Of a DNA stretch of 6,709 bases, positions 1-5,438 are shown piece after piece. This DNA is from Gammaproteobacteria bacterium (lineage in GTDB: Bacteria > Pseudomonadota > Gammaproteobacteria > Arenicellales > Poriferihabitantaceae), in assembly GCA_020027415.1 (NCBI GenBank), contig JAHRAW010000087.1, positions 1-6,709 on the forward strand, written 5' to 3'. How positions within the stretch are numbered: the stretch's first letter is position 1; the number at the start of each line of letters is the position of its first letter. The notes under the pieces were generated by a model. It searched no databases, was not told the origin of the DNA, and saw only the letters and a program-made list of their open reading frames with translations. The translations under genes and the position numbers were made by a program.

Positions 1-218
1 CCATCACTGACGGCAATCATGCCGCTCATCACAACCACGTCACCGGGCATGAGGAGCTGCCCCCCGCCGAGGGCGTCCGGGATCAGCTTGTTCTCGAACT
101 CCGAAGCGATCGAGGGTGGCTGTGCTAAACAGGCACGCCGCCAGTGAACTTTCCGCGGCGCCGCCGGGAGAACAACTGATAAAGGGGATCGACATATCTT
201 GTATAAAATCCGCTTCTA
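1..218 (-). other. Open frame running off the left edge, possible continuation of the exported protein
   Basis: On the minus strand, the frame one base later than that of the 40-534 gene is open from a TAG at 218-216 to the window edge. Its last part (about 115 to 1) reads like a real protein, with hydrophobic and acidic residues in sensible order: IASEFENKLIPDALGGG, then QLLMPGDVVVMSGMIAVSD. The 40-534 frame over the same bases reads as an Arg/Pro-rich tail ending at 40. This could mean a single-base change somewhere near 115-190, in nature or in the assembly, with the true protein extending out of the window. It could also be chance: codon choice here (GAG, AAG, GAC) differs from the neighbouring genes, and no start codon with a ribosome site is seen. 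Confidence 0.25.
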
Positions 219-534
219 TAAAGTTGGTTATCAAGCGGCGGTAATCGCGGCGCAGGCGACCAACGAGGAGCCCCAACTGATACTCAGTAATCCTGGTGGT
301 GAATAAGGATCGGTATTCTTGTTCGGTGAGGTCGTAGTTATGGGTGGGCGTATGGTGCGCATGCGCCGGCGCGAACGCAAGCAGAACCGCCAACACGAAA
401 GCACCGCCGGCATGGGCGAAGCGAGCGCGTAAGTTGGTCAAACATCGGCGGCAGTTAGCCGAAGTTAGTCGAAATTGGGGGGGGGTAAGCACGGGAACGG
501 GCAACCTGATGAGTGAGCAGTTAGGAAATTTCAT
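40..534 (-). CDS. Hypothetical small exported protein, possibly frameshifted
   Basis: I do not recognise the family. The first ATG gives 164 residues. Residues 36-59 look like a signal peptide: basic RAR, a hydrophobic stretch (about 42-57, AFVLAVLLAF) and an AHA cleavage site at 59. An acidic/polar, probably helical segment follows (about 66-113, from NYDLTEQEYRSL to ADFIQD). The 35 residues before the signal peptide are unusually long, so the true start may be later; an in-frame TTG at codon 32 (position 441) would give a normal signal peptide, but neither start has a good ribosome site. The last 25 or so residues are rich in Arg, Pro, Gly and Ala and look like out-of-frame translation, while another minus frame looks more protein-like there (see next entry). 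The N-terminal part is more convincing than either end. It lies downstream of fabG on the same strand but 231 bases away, so it is probably a separate unit. Confidence 0.4.
   Translation of the reverse strand: MKFPNCSLIRLPVPVLTPPQFRLTSANCRRCLTNLRARFAHAGGAFVLAVLLAFAPAHAHHTPTHNYDLTEQEYRSLFTTRITEYQLGLLVGRLRRDYRRLITNFIEADFIQDMSIPFISCSPGGAAESSLAACLFSTATLDRFGVREQADPGRPRRGAAPHAR
454..473. repeat. Short imperfect tandem repeat (2 x 10 bp)
   Basis: Two adjacent copies, GTTAGCCGAA and GTTAGTCGAA, differ at one base. They lie just beside the G/C homopolymer, within the N-terminal part of the hypothetical exported protein or its leader. No function is evident. Confidence 0.7.
477..485. repeat. Nine-base G/C homopolymer
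   Basis: A run of nine G on the plus strand (nine C on the minus strand). It falls in codons 17-19 of the 40-534 reading frame when the first ATG is used, before the signal peptide. A tract of this length is prone to slippage, and a change of one base would separate the ATG at 534 from the signal-peptide frame. If the true start is after the tract, the run lies in the untranslated leader. Confidence 0.9.
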
Positions 535-765
535 AGTGAGTCAAGCCTTGGGTGGTTGGGAACTTCATAATTGATTTGTGCTTTTGAGAAATGGCGGGCA
601 ATGCCAAAAGGGGCACCGCCAAAAGTGCAGTTTGCCCCAATTGCGATGAAAAGGCATGCGCTTTACATAGCCGGCGGCGGGCGGGCGCAAGCCAGCGGGC
701 TTCAGCGGGTTGGTCTGTCGCGCGCTAACCCTCGTAACAAAGCGCACCGCCACAAAGCGGGAAAT
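535..765. other. Non-coding stretch downstream of fabG with weak inverted repeats
   Basis: This 231-base gap lies between the fabG stop and the left-edge gene. No reading frame in it resembles acyl carrier protein, which often follows fabG. It contains several short inverted repeats: GGGCAA at 596-601 with TTGCCC at 632-637 (with GTGC/GCAC inside), AAGCC at 689-693 with GGCTT at 698-702, and GGGTT at 707-711 with AACCC at 727-731. None is followed on the minus strand by a proper run of T, so I cannot call an intrinsic terminator, though one of them may help end the fab operon transcript. Confidence 0.5.
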
Positions 766-1515
766 TTACGCCATCAGCATCCCGCCATTGACATGCAAGG
801 TGGCGCCGGTGATGTAATCTCCCATCGCCGAGGCAAGGAAAACCGCCGCGCCCGCCACATCTTGCGGCGCGCCAAATCTTGCCAACGGGATTTTTGCGCG
901 CAACGCTTCGCGCTGCGCCGCGCTGAGCGCTTTGGTCATATCGGTGTCAATAAAGCCCGGCGCGATGGCGTTTACGGTGATATTGCGCGCGGCGACTTCC
1001 TGCGCCAGAGATTTGGTGAAGCCGAGCAGCCCGGCTTTGGCGGCGGCGTAGTTGCTTTGCCCGGCGTTGCCGCTCGCCGCCACCACCGAAACGATGTTGA
1101 TAATTCTGCCAAAACGGGCTTTGCTCATGCCGCGCAAACACGCCTTGCATAAGCGATAAGCCGATTTCAGGTTGGTGTCCATAATTTCATCCCACTCCGC
1201 TTCTTTCATCCGCAACAATAGATTATCCCGCGTGATGCCGGCGTTGTTGACCAACACCGACGGCGCGCCAAACGCTTCGGCAACCGATGCCAACAACGCG
1301 CTGACCGACTGTTCCTCGGTGACATTTAATACCAAACCAGCGCCGGGGATTTCGGCGGCGGCGAGATATTCGCTGATGGTGGCGGCGCCGGCGGCGCTGG
1401 TGGCGGTCGCCGCCACCGTGCCGCCCTGCCCGCCCAACGCCAGCGCAATGGCTTTGCCGATGCCGCGGGTGGCGCCGGTGACCAGACAAATTTGCCCGCT
1501 GAGGAGATTGTTCAT
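766..1515 (-). CDS. fabG: 3-oxoacyl-[acyl-carrier-protein] reductase FabG
   Basis: FabG reduces beta-ketoacyl-ACP to beta-hydroxyacyl-ACP with NADPH in the cytoplasmic type II fatty-acid cycle. The product is a 249-residue short-chain dehydrogenase, near the usual 244-250. Visible motifs: the dinucleotide-binding TGATRGIG at 13-20, NNAG at 90-93, and the catalytic set Asn115, Ser143, Tyr156 and Lys160 (SNYAAAKAG). APGFIDTDMT at about 185-194 and the C-terminal HVNGGMLMA are typical of FabG itself rather than other family members. The ATG at 1515 matches the family start; the 48 codons open upstream are out-of-family and rejected. No Shine-Dalgarno sequence precedes the ATG. It is last in the rpmF-plsX-fabH-fabG operon, 82 bases after fabH, and fabD is missing between them. 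A weak internal promoter in that gap is conceivable but not convincing. Confidence 0.95.
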   Translation of the reverse strand: MNNLLSGQICLVTGATRGIGKAIALALGGQGGTVAATATSAAGAATISEYLAAAEIPGAGLVLNVTEEQSVSALLASVAEAFGAPSVLVNNAGITRDNLLLRMKEAEWDEIMDTNLKSAYRLCKACLRGMSKARFGRIINIVSVVAASGNAGQSNYAAAKAGLLGFTKSLAQEVAARNITVNAIAPGFIDTDMTKALSAAQREALRAKIPLARFGAPQDVAGAAVFLASAMGDYITGATLHVNGGMLMA

Positions 1516-1597
1516 GTGGCTATTTTTGGTTGTCAATAAACGAGTATGGAGCGGCGAGTAGGCGGCCGGGCTTGCGGTGACAACGGGGCTGGTTGAC

Positions 1598-2566
1598 CTA
1601 CATTTTAAGCAACGCCGAGCCCCAGGTGAAGCCGCCACCGAAGCCTTCCAAGAGTACATATTGCCCGGCGGTCACGCGCCCATCGCGCACCGCTTGATCC
1701 AGCGCCAACGGCACCGAAGCGGCCGAGGTGTTGCCATGCTGCTGCACGGTCACCACCACTTTGTGTTTCGGTATGCCGGCGCGCTTGCCCACCGCCTCAA
1801 TAATGCGGATATTGGCTTGGTGCGGAATCAGCCAATCCAGTTGCTCTTTGTGCAGACGATTGGCGGTTAAGGCTTCGTCAATGAGGTCGCTCATCGCGGT
1901 GACCGCCCAGCGAAAGACTTCGCCGCCTTGCATGGTGGTATAGGCGGCGCCGGCTTGCACTTTGCTGAAATTGCGCGATATGCCCACCGGCACGCATAAC
2001 AAATCTTTATATTTTCCATCGCTGTGCAAATGGGTGGACAGCACGCCGGGCTGCGAATCAGCGGTCAGCACCACCGCGCCGGCGCCGTCCCCAAACAGCA
2101 CACAAGTGCGCCGGTCGCTCCAATCAATAATCCGTGAAAAAGTTTCGGCGCCGACCACCAACGCGCAGCGGGACGCGCCGCTGCGCACAAAGTTGTCCGC
2201 CACGCCTAAGGCAAAGATGAAGCCGGCGCACACCGCTTGCACATCAAAAGCCGGACACCCTTCCAGCCCTAAACGATGTTGCAACAGGCAGGCGGTGCTT
2301 GGGAAAACTTGGTCGGCGGTGGTGGTCGCCAGCACGATTAAATCAATCTCGCGCGGGTTGATGGCGGCGGCGTCAATCGCTTGGCGCGCGGCGTGCTCGG
2401 CAAGGTCCACGGTGAACTCATCATCAGCGGCAATGCGGCGCTCGCTAATCCCGGTGCGCGACATGATCCATTGCTCAGTGGTGTCAATCATGGATTCAAG
2501 TTCCCGATTGGTCAGGACTTTCTCGGGCAGATAGCCGCCGGTACCGATGATGCGCGAAAATTTCAT
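1598..2566 (-). CDS. fabH: 3-oxoacyl-[acyl-carrier-protein] synthase III FabH
   Basis: FabH condenses a short acyl-CoA (usually acetyl-CoA) with malonyl-ACP to start each fatty-acid chain. The protein has 322 residues; family members run about 310-330. It shows the thiolase-fold features of KAS III: the active-site Cys113 in VQAVCAGF, His249 in IPHQAN, and Asn279 in QHGNTSAAS, which form the Cys-His-Asn triad. GDGAGA at about 159-164 and EGFGGGFTWGS near the C-terminus are also typical. The start MKFSRIIGTGGYLPE aligns with the usual FabH N-terminus, so the ATG at 2566 is secure even though the bases before it (ATTCCTCCCC) are the reverse of a ribosome site. It follows plsX by 24 bases and is surely co-transcribed. 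Nothing indicates altered substrate choice, although acyl-CoA preference cannot be read with certainty. Confidence 0.96.
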   Translation of the reverse strand: MKFSRIIGTGGYLPEKVLTNRELESMIDTTEQWIMSRTGISERRIAADDEFTVDLAEHAARQAIDAAAINPREIDLIVLATTTADQVFPSTACLLQHRLGLEGCPAFDVQAVCAGFIFALGVADNFVRSGASRCALVVGAETFSRIIDWSDRRTCVLFGDGAGAVVLTADSQPGVLSTHLHSDGKYKDLLCVPVGISRNFSKVQAGAAYTTMQGGEVFRWAVTAMSDLIDEALTANRLHKEQLDWLIPHQANIRIIEAVGKRAGIPKHKVVVTVQQHGNTSAASVPLALDQAVRDGRVTAGQYVLLEGFGGGFTWGSALLKM

Positions 2567-2590
2567 GGGGAGGAATGGGTTGGCAAGCGT

Positions 2591-3652
2591 TCAGGTGGAT
2601 GCGCATTCAGACTCAGAGGTAGCAGAAGTAGAGGGCGGGAAAGTCGCCGCGGCGGAGCGCTCGATGAGGAATTTCTCAATTCGCCGCACCAATCCTTTTC
2701 GCACTTCCTGAATGCCGACTTCCACCGCGCACCGAAAGCCCATCACATCGGCGCCGCCATGGGATTTCACCACCGTGCCGCGCAACCCTAGCAAACTGGC
2801 GCCGTTATAGCGGCGGTGGTCCAGCCGTTGGTGGATGGAACGGAGCACCGGCTTGGCGAGCAAAGCGGCGCAACGCGCGCCGATATTGCGGCAAAACTCT
2901 TCACGAATGGTCGCCGTGATCATCTGCGCGACGCCTTCGGCGGCTTTGAGCGCGACATTGCCGACAAAGCCGTCGCATACCACCAAATCGGTGTCGCCGG
3001 CATAAATGTCATCGGCTTCAATATAGCCGACATAGTTGAGGTCGCTGCGCTTGAACAGTTCCGCCGCCGCCTTGATGGTGTCGTTGCCTTTGACATCCTC
3101 CACGCCGATATTCAGCAACCCGACCGACGGGGACGCCTTGCCGTCTAAGCAACTGATTAACATGCAGCCCATCAGCCCAAACTGAAACAGAATTTCCGCC
3201 GGGCTATCCACATTGGCGCCGAGGTCTAACATATAAGTATGCCCGCGCACCCGCGGCAACGCCGTGCAAATCGCCGGGCGGGAGAGCCCGGGAATGGTTT
3301 TCAAAACAAACCGAGCGGTCGCCAACAACGCCCCGGTATTGCCGGCGCTGATGCAGGCATCGGCGACGCCGTCTTGCACCAGATTAATCGCCACCCGCAT
3401 GGACGAATCCTTTTTCTTGCGCAAAGCCGACGCCGAAGATTCGCTCATGCCGACGACTTCGCTGGCGCCCACCACACGCAACCGCTCGCTCGTCGGCGCG
3501 CCCGCCGCGGATAGTTGCCGTTCAATGCGCGCGCGGTCGCCCACCAAAATCAAGGTCACATCCGCGTGCCGATTTAGCACTTCAAGCGCCGCTGGAATGG
3601 TCGCCGGCAAGCCGCGGTCGCCGCCCATCGCGTCAATGGAGATGGTAATCAT
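2591..3652 (-). CDS. plsX: Phosphate acyltransferase PlsX
   Basis: PlsX converts acyl-ACP and phosphate into acyl-phosphate, the donor used by PlsY to begin glycerophospholipid synthesis; it is a peripheral enzyme at the inner membrane. The 353-residue length fits the family. Visible family motifs: IDAMGGD at 6-12, SAGNTGALLA at 102-111, LLNIGVEDVKGND at 179-191, YIEADDI at 210-216, CDGFVGNVALK at 226-236 and YNGASLLGLRG at 282-292. The final 20 residues or so are Ser/Thr/Ala-rich and probably disordered. The ATG at 3652 gives the expected MITISIDAMGGD start, without a visible Shine-Dalgarno sequence. It lies between rpmF (87 bases upstream) and fabH (24 bases downstream), the order conserved across many proteobacteria. 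Confidence 0.96.
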   Translation of the reverse strand: MITISIDAMGGDRGLPATIPAALEVLNRHADVTLILVGDRARIERQLSAAGAPTSERLRVVGASEVVGMSESSASALRKKKDSSMRVAINLVQDGVADACISAGNTGALLATARFVLKTIPGLSRPAICTALPRVRGHTYMLDLGANVDSPAEILFQFGLMGCMLISCLDGKASPSVGLLNIGVEDVKGNDTIKAAAELFKRSDLNYVGYIEADDIYAGDTDLVVCDGFVGNVALKAAEGVAQMITATIREEFCRNIGARCAALLAKPVLRSIHQRLDHRRYNGASLLGLRGTVVKSHGGADVMGFRCAVEVGIQEVRKGLVRRIEKFLIERSAAATFPPSTSATSESECAST

Positions 3653-3739
3653 GGATGCGTACGCGGTGGCGGCTGGATTTCAGAAAAATGGGGCGGCAAG
3701 GAAGGCCGGTCGGCGGCGGCGCGCAACCTGCCAGCCAGA

Positions 3740-3931
3740 CTATGAATCTTCGCCGCCCTCGCCATGTTTGACCACTTTCTTGCCGCGATAATATCCGTCG
3801 GCGGTCATGTGATGGCGGCGATGCAGTTCGCCGGTAACCGAATCAACGGAAAGGGTCGTTTGATTCAGCGAGTCATGCGCGCGGCGCATACCGCGCTTGG
3901 ATGGGGTTTTACGGCTTTTTTGTACGGCCAT
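3740..3931 (-). CDS. rpmF: 50S ribosomal protein L32
   Basis: A small basic protein of the large ribosomal subunit, 63 residues. The start MAVQKSRKTPSKRGMRRAHD and the core SVDSVTGELHRRHH and TADGYYRGKKV match proteobacterial L32. It lacks the paired CxxC zinc motifs found in many Gram-positive L32 proteins, in line with a gamma- or betaproteobacterial origin. The tail KHGEGGEDS is a little longer and more acidic than in E. coli. The start is supported by GAGG five bases before the ATG (see the site entry). It is the first gene of the operon with plsX, fabH and fabG and is driven by the promoter at 4026-4054. The gene usually before it, yceD (DUF177), is absent. Confidence 0.97.
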   Translation of the reverse strand: MAVQKSRKTPSKRGMRRAHDSLNQTTLSVDSVTGELHRRHHMTADGYYRGKKVVKHGEGGEDS

Positions 3932-3936
3932 GAGAT

Positions 3937-3940
3937 CCTC
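3937..3940 (-). promoter_or_regulatory. Shine-Dalgarno site of rpmF
   Basis: GAGG on the minus strand, five bases before the rpmF ATG at 3931. It is the only clear ribosome site in this operon; plsX, fabH and fabG have none that I can see. Confidence 0.7.
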
Positions 3941-4025
3941 GGGTAGCGGTTGTTTTCCGCGATTGGGGCTTGGGAATTAGGCGCCGCCCACGCAAAGCAA
4001 CCACGGCGCGGCTTGAAACCACGCG

Positions 4026-4054
4026 ATTATACCGCGTTACCGCCGCCCGGTCAA
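4026..4054 (-). promoter_or_regulatory. Sigma70-type promoter of the rpmF-plsX-fabH-fabG operon
   Basis: On the minus strand, a -35 box TTGACC (4054-4049), a spacer of exactly 17 bases, and a perfect -10 box TATAAT (4031-4026). Transcription would start near 4019, giving a leader of about 88 bases before the rpmF ATG. Five of six and six of six consensus matches with optimal spacing make this a strong promoter, fitting a ribosomal protein gene. Confidence 0.85.
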
Positions 4055-4195
4055 AAGCCCGCCCGACCGCCGCTATTGCTCGGCGCATCGGTTTCCGCTT
4101 TGCGGCGTGAAGGGCGGCAACCAGTGGCTTTGCTGTCGGGCTTTGCGGTTTTAATTTTTCTTCTTCCTTTCATGGCGGTCAGCCAACAAGCCAAG

Positions 4196-4224
4196 TGGAC
4201 AATGATGCGCACTGCGCATACAAT
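4196..4224 (+). promoter_or_regulatory. Sigma70-type promoter of the DAHP synthase gene
   Basis: A -35 box TGGACA (4196-4201), a 17-base spacer, and a -10 box TACAAT (4219-4224). The start of transcription would be near 4231, about 52 bases before the GTG start. The two in-frame ATG codons at 4202 and 4205 lie inside this promoter and so cannot be translated from it, which supports the GTG at 4283. The spacer holds a perfect palindrome. Confidence 0.8.
4205..4219. promoter_or_regulatory. 15-bp perfect palindrome in the promoter spacer, candidate operator
   Basis: ATGCGCA and TGCGCAT flank a single central C. The element fills most of the spacer and touches the first base of the -10 box, where a bound repressor would block RNA polymerase. 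It does not resemble the TyrR box (TGTAAA-N6-TTTACA) or the TrpR operator core (ACTAGT), so no known regulator can be named. Confidence 0.5.
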
Positions 4225-4270
4225 TCGCGCCTCGCGTACCTCGTTTCCTGCACAAAATCACGCCCAGCCC

Positions 4271-4276
4271 AGAGAG
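4271..4276 (+). promoter_or_regulatory. Shine-Dalgarno site that sets the DAHP synthase start
   Basis: AGAGAG lies six bases before the GTG at 4283. Together with the promoter position and the family's N-terminal DDLRI, which falls just after this GTG, it fixes the start. Confidence 0.65.
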
Positions 4277-4282
4277 AATCTC

Positions 4283-5359
4283 GTGAAACCTTCCGCCACC
4301 GATGATCTGCGAATCACCAGCATAGACTATGTGATCAATCCAGATGCGCTGATTGAGAAGTTGCCGCTGACCGAGCCGGCAATTCACACCACGCTCAACA
4401 CGCGACAGGACATTCATCGCATTTTGGCGGGGCGGGATGATCGGATTTTGGTGGTCACCGGTCCTTGTTCAATCCACGACCCGCAAGCGGCGCTGGACTA
4501 CGCCAAATGGCTGGCGCCGTTAATACAGCGGCATCGCGACCATCTGCTGCTTGTCATGCGCGTTTATTTTGAGAAGCCGCGCACCACCGTGGGCTGGAAA
4601 GGATTGATCAACGACCCGGATTTGAATGATACTTTTGATATCAACAAGGGGCTGACCTTGGCGCGCCGATTGTTGCTTGACCTCAATCAAATGGGCGTTC
4701 CAGCCGGCACCGAATATCTGGATATCATCACGCCGCAATATGTCGCCGACTTGATTTCGTGGGGCGCCATCGGCGCGCGCACCACCGAAAGCCAAGTGCA
4801 CCGCGAGTTGTCGTCCGGGCTTTCCTGTCCGGTGGGGCTGAAGAACGGCACCAACGGAAACCTGGATATTGCGGTGGACGGAATTGGGGCTGCCAGCCGA
4901 CCGCATCATTTTCTGTCGCTGACCAAAGCCGGGCATTCGGCGATTTACACCACTGCGGGAAACAACGATTGCCATATCATTCTGCGCGGCGGCAAAACCC
5001 CCAACTACGACGCCGTAAGCGTCAACGAGGCGAGCGAAAAACTACAAGCGGCCGGCTTGCCGGCGCGGGTGATGATTGATTTCAGCCACGCCAACAGCCG
5101 CAAGATTCCAGAAAATCAGGTCAGCGTATGCGCGCATGTGGCTTCGCAAATCGCCCGCGGTGACCCGCGCATCTTCGGGGTGATGATTGAAAGCCATCTG
5201 GTGGCGGGGCGACAAGATGCGACCAACGGCAACCCGCTGCGCTACGGGCAAAGCATTACCGATGCGTGCATTGATATCCAAACCACCGAAAAAATGCTCG
5301 CCGAACTGGCCGAAGCGGTGCGCGCGCGCCGCCAAGTCGCCCAATCTGCAAAGCCATAA
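4283..5359 (+). CDS. aroG: 3-deoxy-7-phosphoheptulonate (DAHP) synthase, AroG/AroF/AroH type
   Basis: The enzyme condenses phosphoenolpyruvate with erythrose 4-phosphate, the first committed step of the shikimate pathway, in the cytoplasm. From the GTG it has 358 residues (E. coli isozymes have about 348-356). Motifs align with E. coli AroG at a one-residue offset: metal ligands Cys62 (GPCSIHDP), His269 (DFSHANS), Glu303 (ESHLV) and Asp327 (SITDACI), and catalytic Lys98 in VYFEKPRTTVGWKGLINDP. GARTTESQVHREL and SGLSCPVGLKNGT are also intact, as is the N-terminal DDLRI involved in feedback control and assembly. Several residues of the phenylalanine pocket of AroG are kept (Leu176, Leu180, Ser181, Phe210, Ser212), but Tyr222 replaces a valine, so which amino acid inhibits it cannot be settled; the symbol marks the family, not the isozyme. 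It is transcribed from 4196-4224 and probably reads into sat, 79 bases on. Confidence 0.93.
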   Translation: MKPSATDDLRITSIDYVINPDALIEKLPLTEPAIHTTLNTRQDIHRILAGRDDRILVVTGPCSIHDPQAALDYAKWLAPLIQRHRDHLLLVMRVYFEKPRTTVGWKGLINDPDLNDTFDINKGLTLARRLLLDLNQMGVPAGTEYLDIITPQYVADLISWGAIGARTTESQVHRELSSGLSCPVGLKNGTNGNLDIAVDGIGAASRPHHFLSLTKAGHSAIYTTAGNNDCHIILRGGKTPNYDAVSVNEASEKLQAAGLPARVMIDFSHANSRKIPENQVSVCAHVASQIARGDPRIFGVMIESHLVAGRQDATNGNPLRYGQSITDACIDIQTTEKMLAELAEAVRARRQVAQSAKP

Positions 5360-5369
5360 TTCTCCGAGT

Positions 5370-5395
5370 CATCATTTCCCCACGCCATCATTTCC
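5370..5395. repeat. Short direct repeat between aroG and sat
   Basis: CATCATTTCC occurs at 5370-5379 and again at 5386-5395, a 16-base period, in the 79-base gap between the two genes. I see no terminator or promoter in this gap, so aroG and sat may share a transcript. The role of the repeat is unknown. Confidence 0.6.
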
Positions 5396-5438
5396 ATTCG
5401 CGACCCCCCATGGCGAACGCAAGCTCAACGCCCGGATT

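Larger units (their letters stand above)
3932..4282. other. Divergent control region between rpmF and the DAHP synthase gene
   Basis: This 351-base stretch separates two divergently transcribed units. It holds the rpmF promoter (minus, 4026-4054), the DAHP synthase promoter (plus, 4196-4224), a 15-bp palindrome inside the latter, and nested inverted repeats in between: AAAGCCCG at 4054-4061 with CGGGCTTT at 4137-4144, and CGCCGC at 4068-4073 with GCGGCG at 4102-4107. The rpmF leader (about 4019 to 3932) has GCCGC at 3983-3987 facing GCGGC at 4008-4012, a possible hairpin. The plus frame of the downstream gene stays open back to 3950 but the peptide resembles nothing, and the promoter position argues against its translation. 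Confidence 0.75.

Noticed and set aside
596..637. Inverted repeat after fabG as an intrinsic terminator
   Set aside because: The stem is short with a 30-base interval, and no run of T follows on the minus strand.
565..753. 62-codon minus-strand open frame where acpP might be expected after fabG
   Set aside because: It lacks the DSL phosphopantetheine motif and the acidic character of acyl carrier protein, and has no ribosome site.
571..1152. 193-codon plus-strand open frame opposite fabG
   Set aside because: Arg/Gly/Ala-rich shadow of the fabG codons in GC-rich DNA, with no motif of its own.
1540..1585. Possible internal promoter before fabG (TTGTCA, 17 bases, TACTCG on the minus strand)
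   Set aside because: The -10 box is poor, and the strong upstream promoter and short spacing already explain fabG expression.
1516..1659. 48-codon in-frame extension before fabG
   Set aside because: It runs into fabH, has no similarity to FabG, and the ATG at 1515 gives the normal length.
1962..2534. 190-codon plus-strand open frame opposite fabH
   Set aside because: Ser/Thr/Ala/Lys-rich antisense translation of a conserved gene; no start signals or motifs.
3950..4282. 111-codon in-frame extension before the DAHP synthase, with a hydrophobic stretch (VALLSGFAVLIFLLPFMAV) that could look like a targeting or membrane segment
   Set aside because: The aroG promoter and the AGAGAG ribosome site lie inside this extension just before the GTG, the family starts there, and the extension contains the opposing rpmF promoter.
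5187..5438. 84-codon in-frame extension before sat
   Set aside because: It overlaps the conserved C-terminal part of the DAHP synthase in another frame and reads as Arg/Ser/Pro-rich noise; Sat proteins begin at MIKPHGSD.
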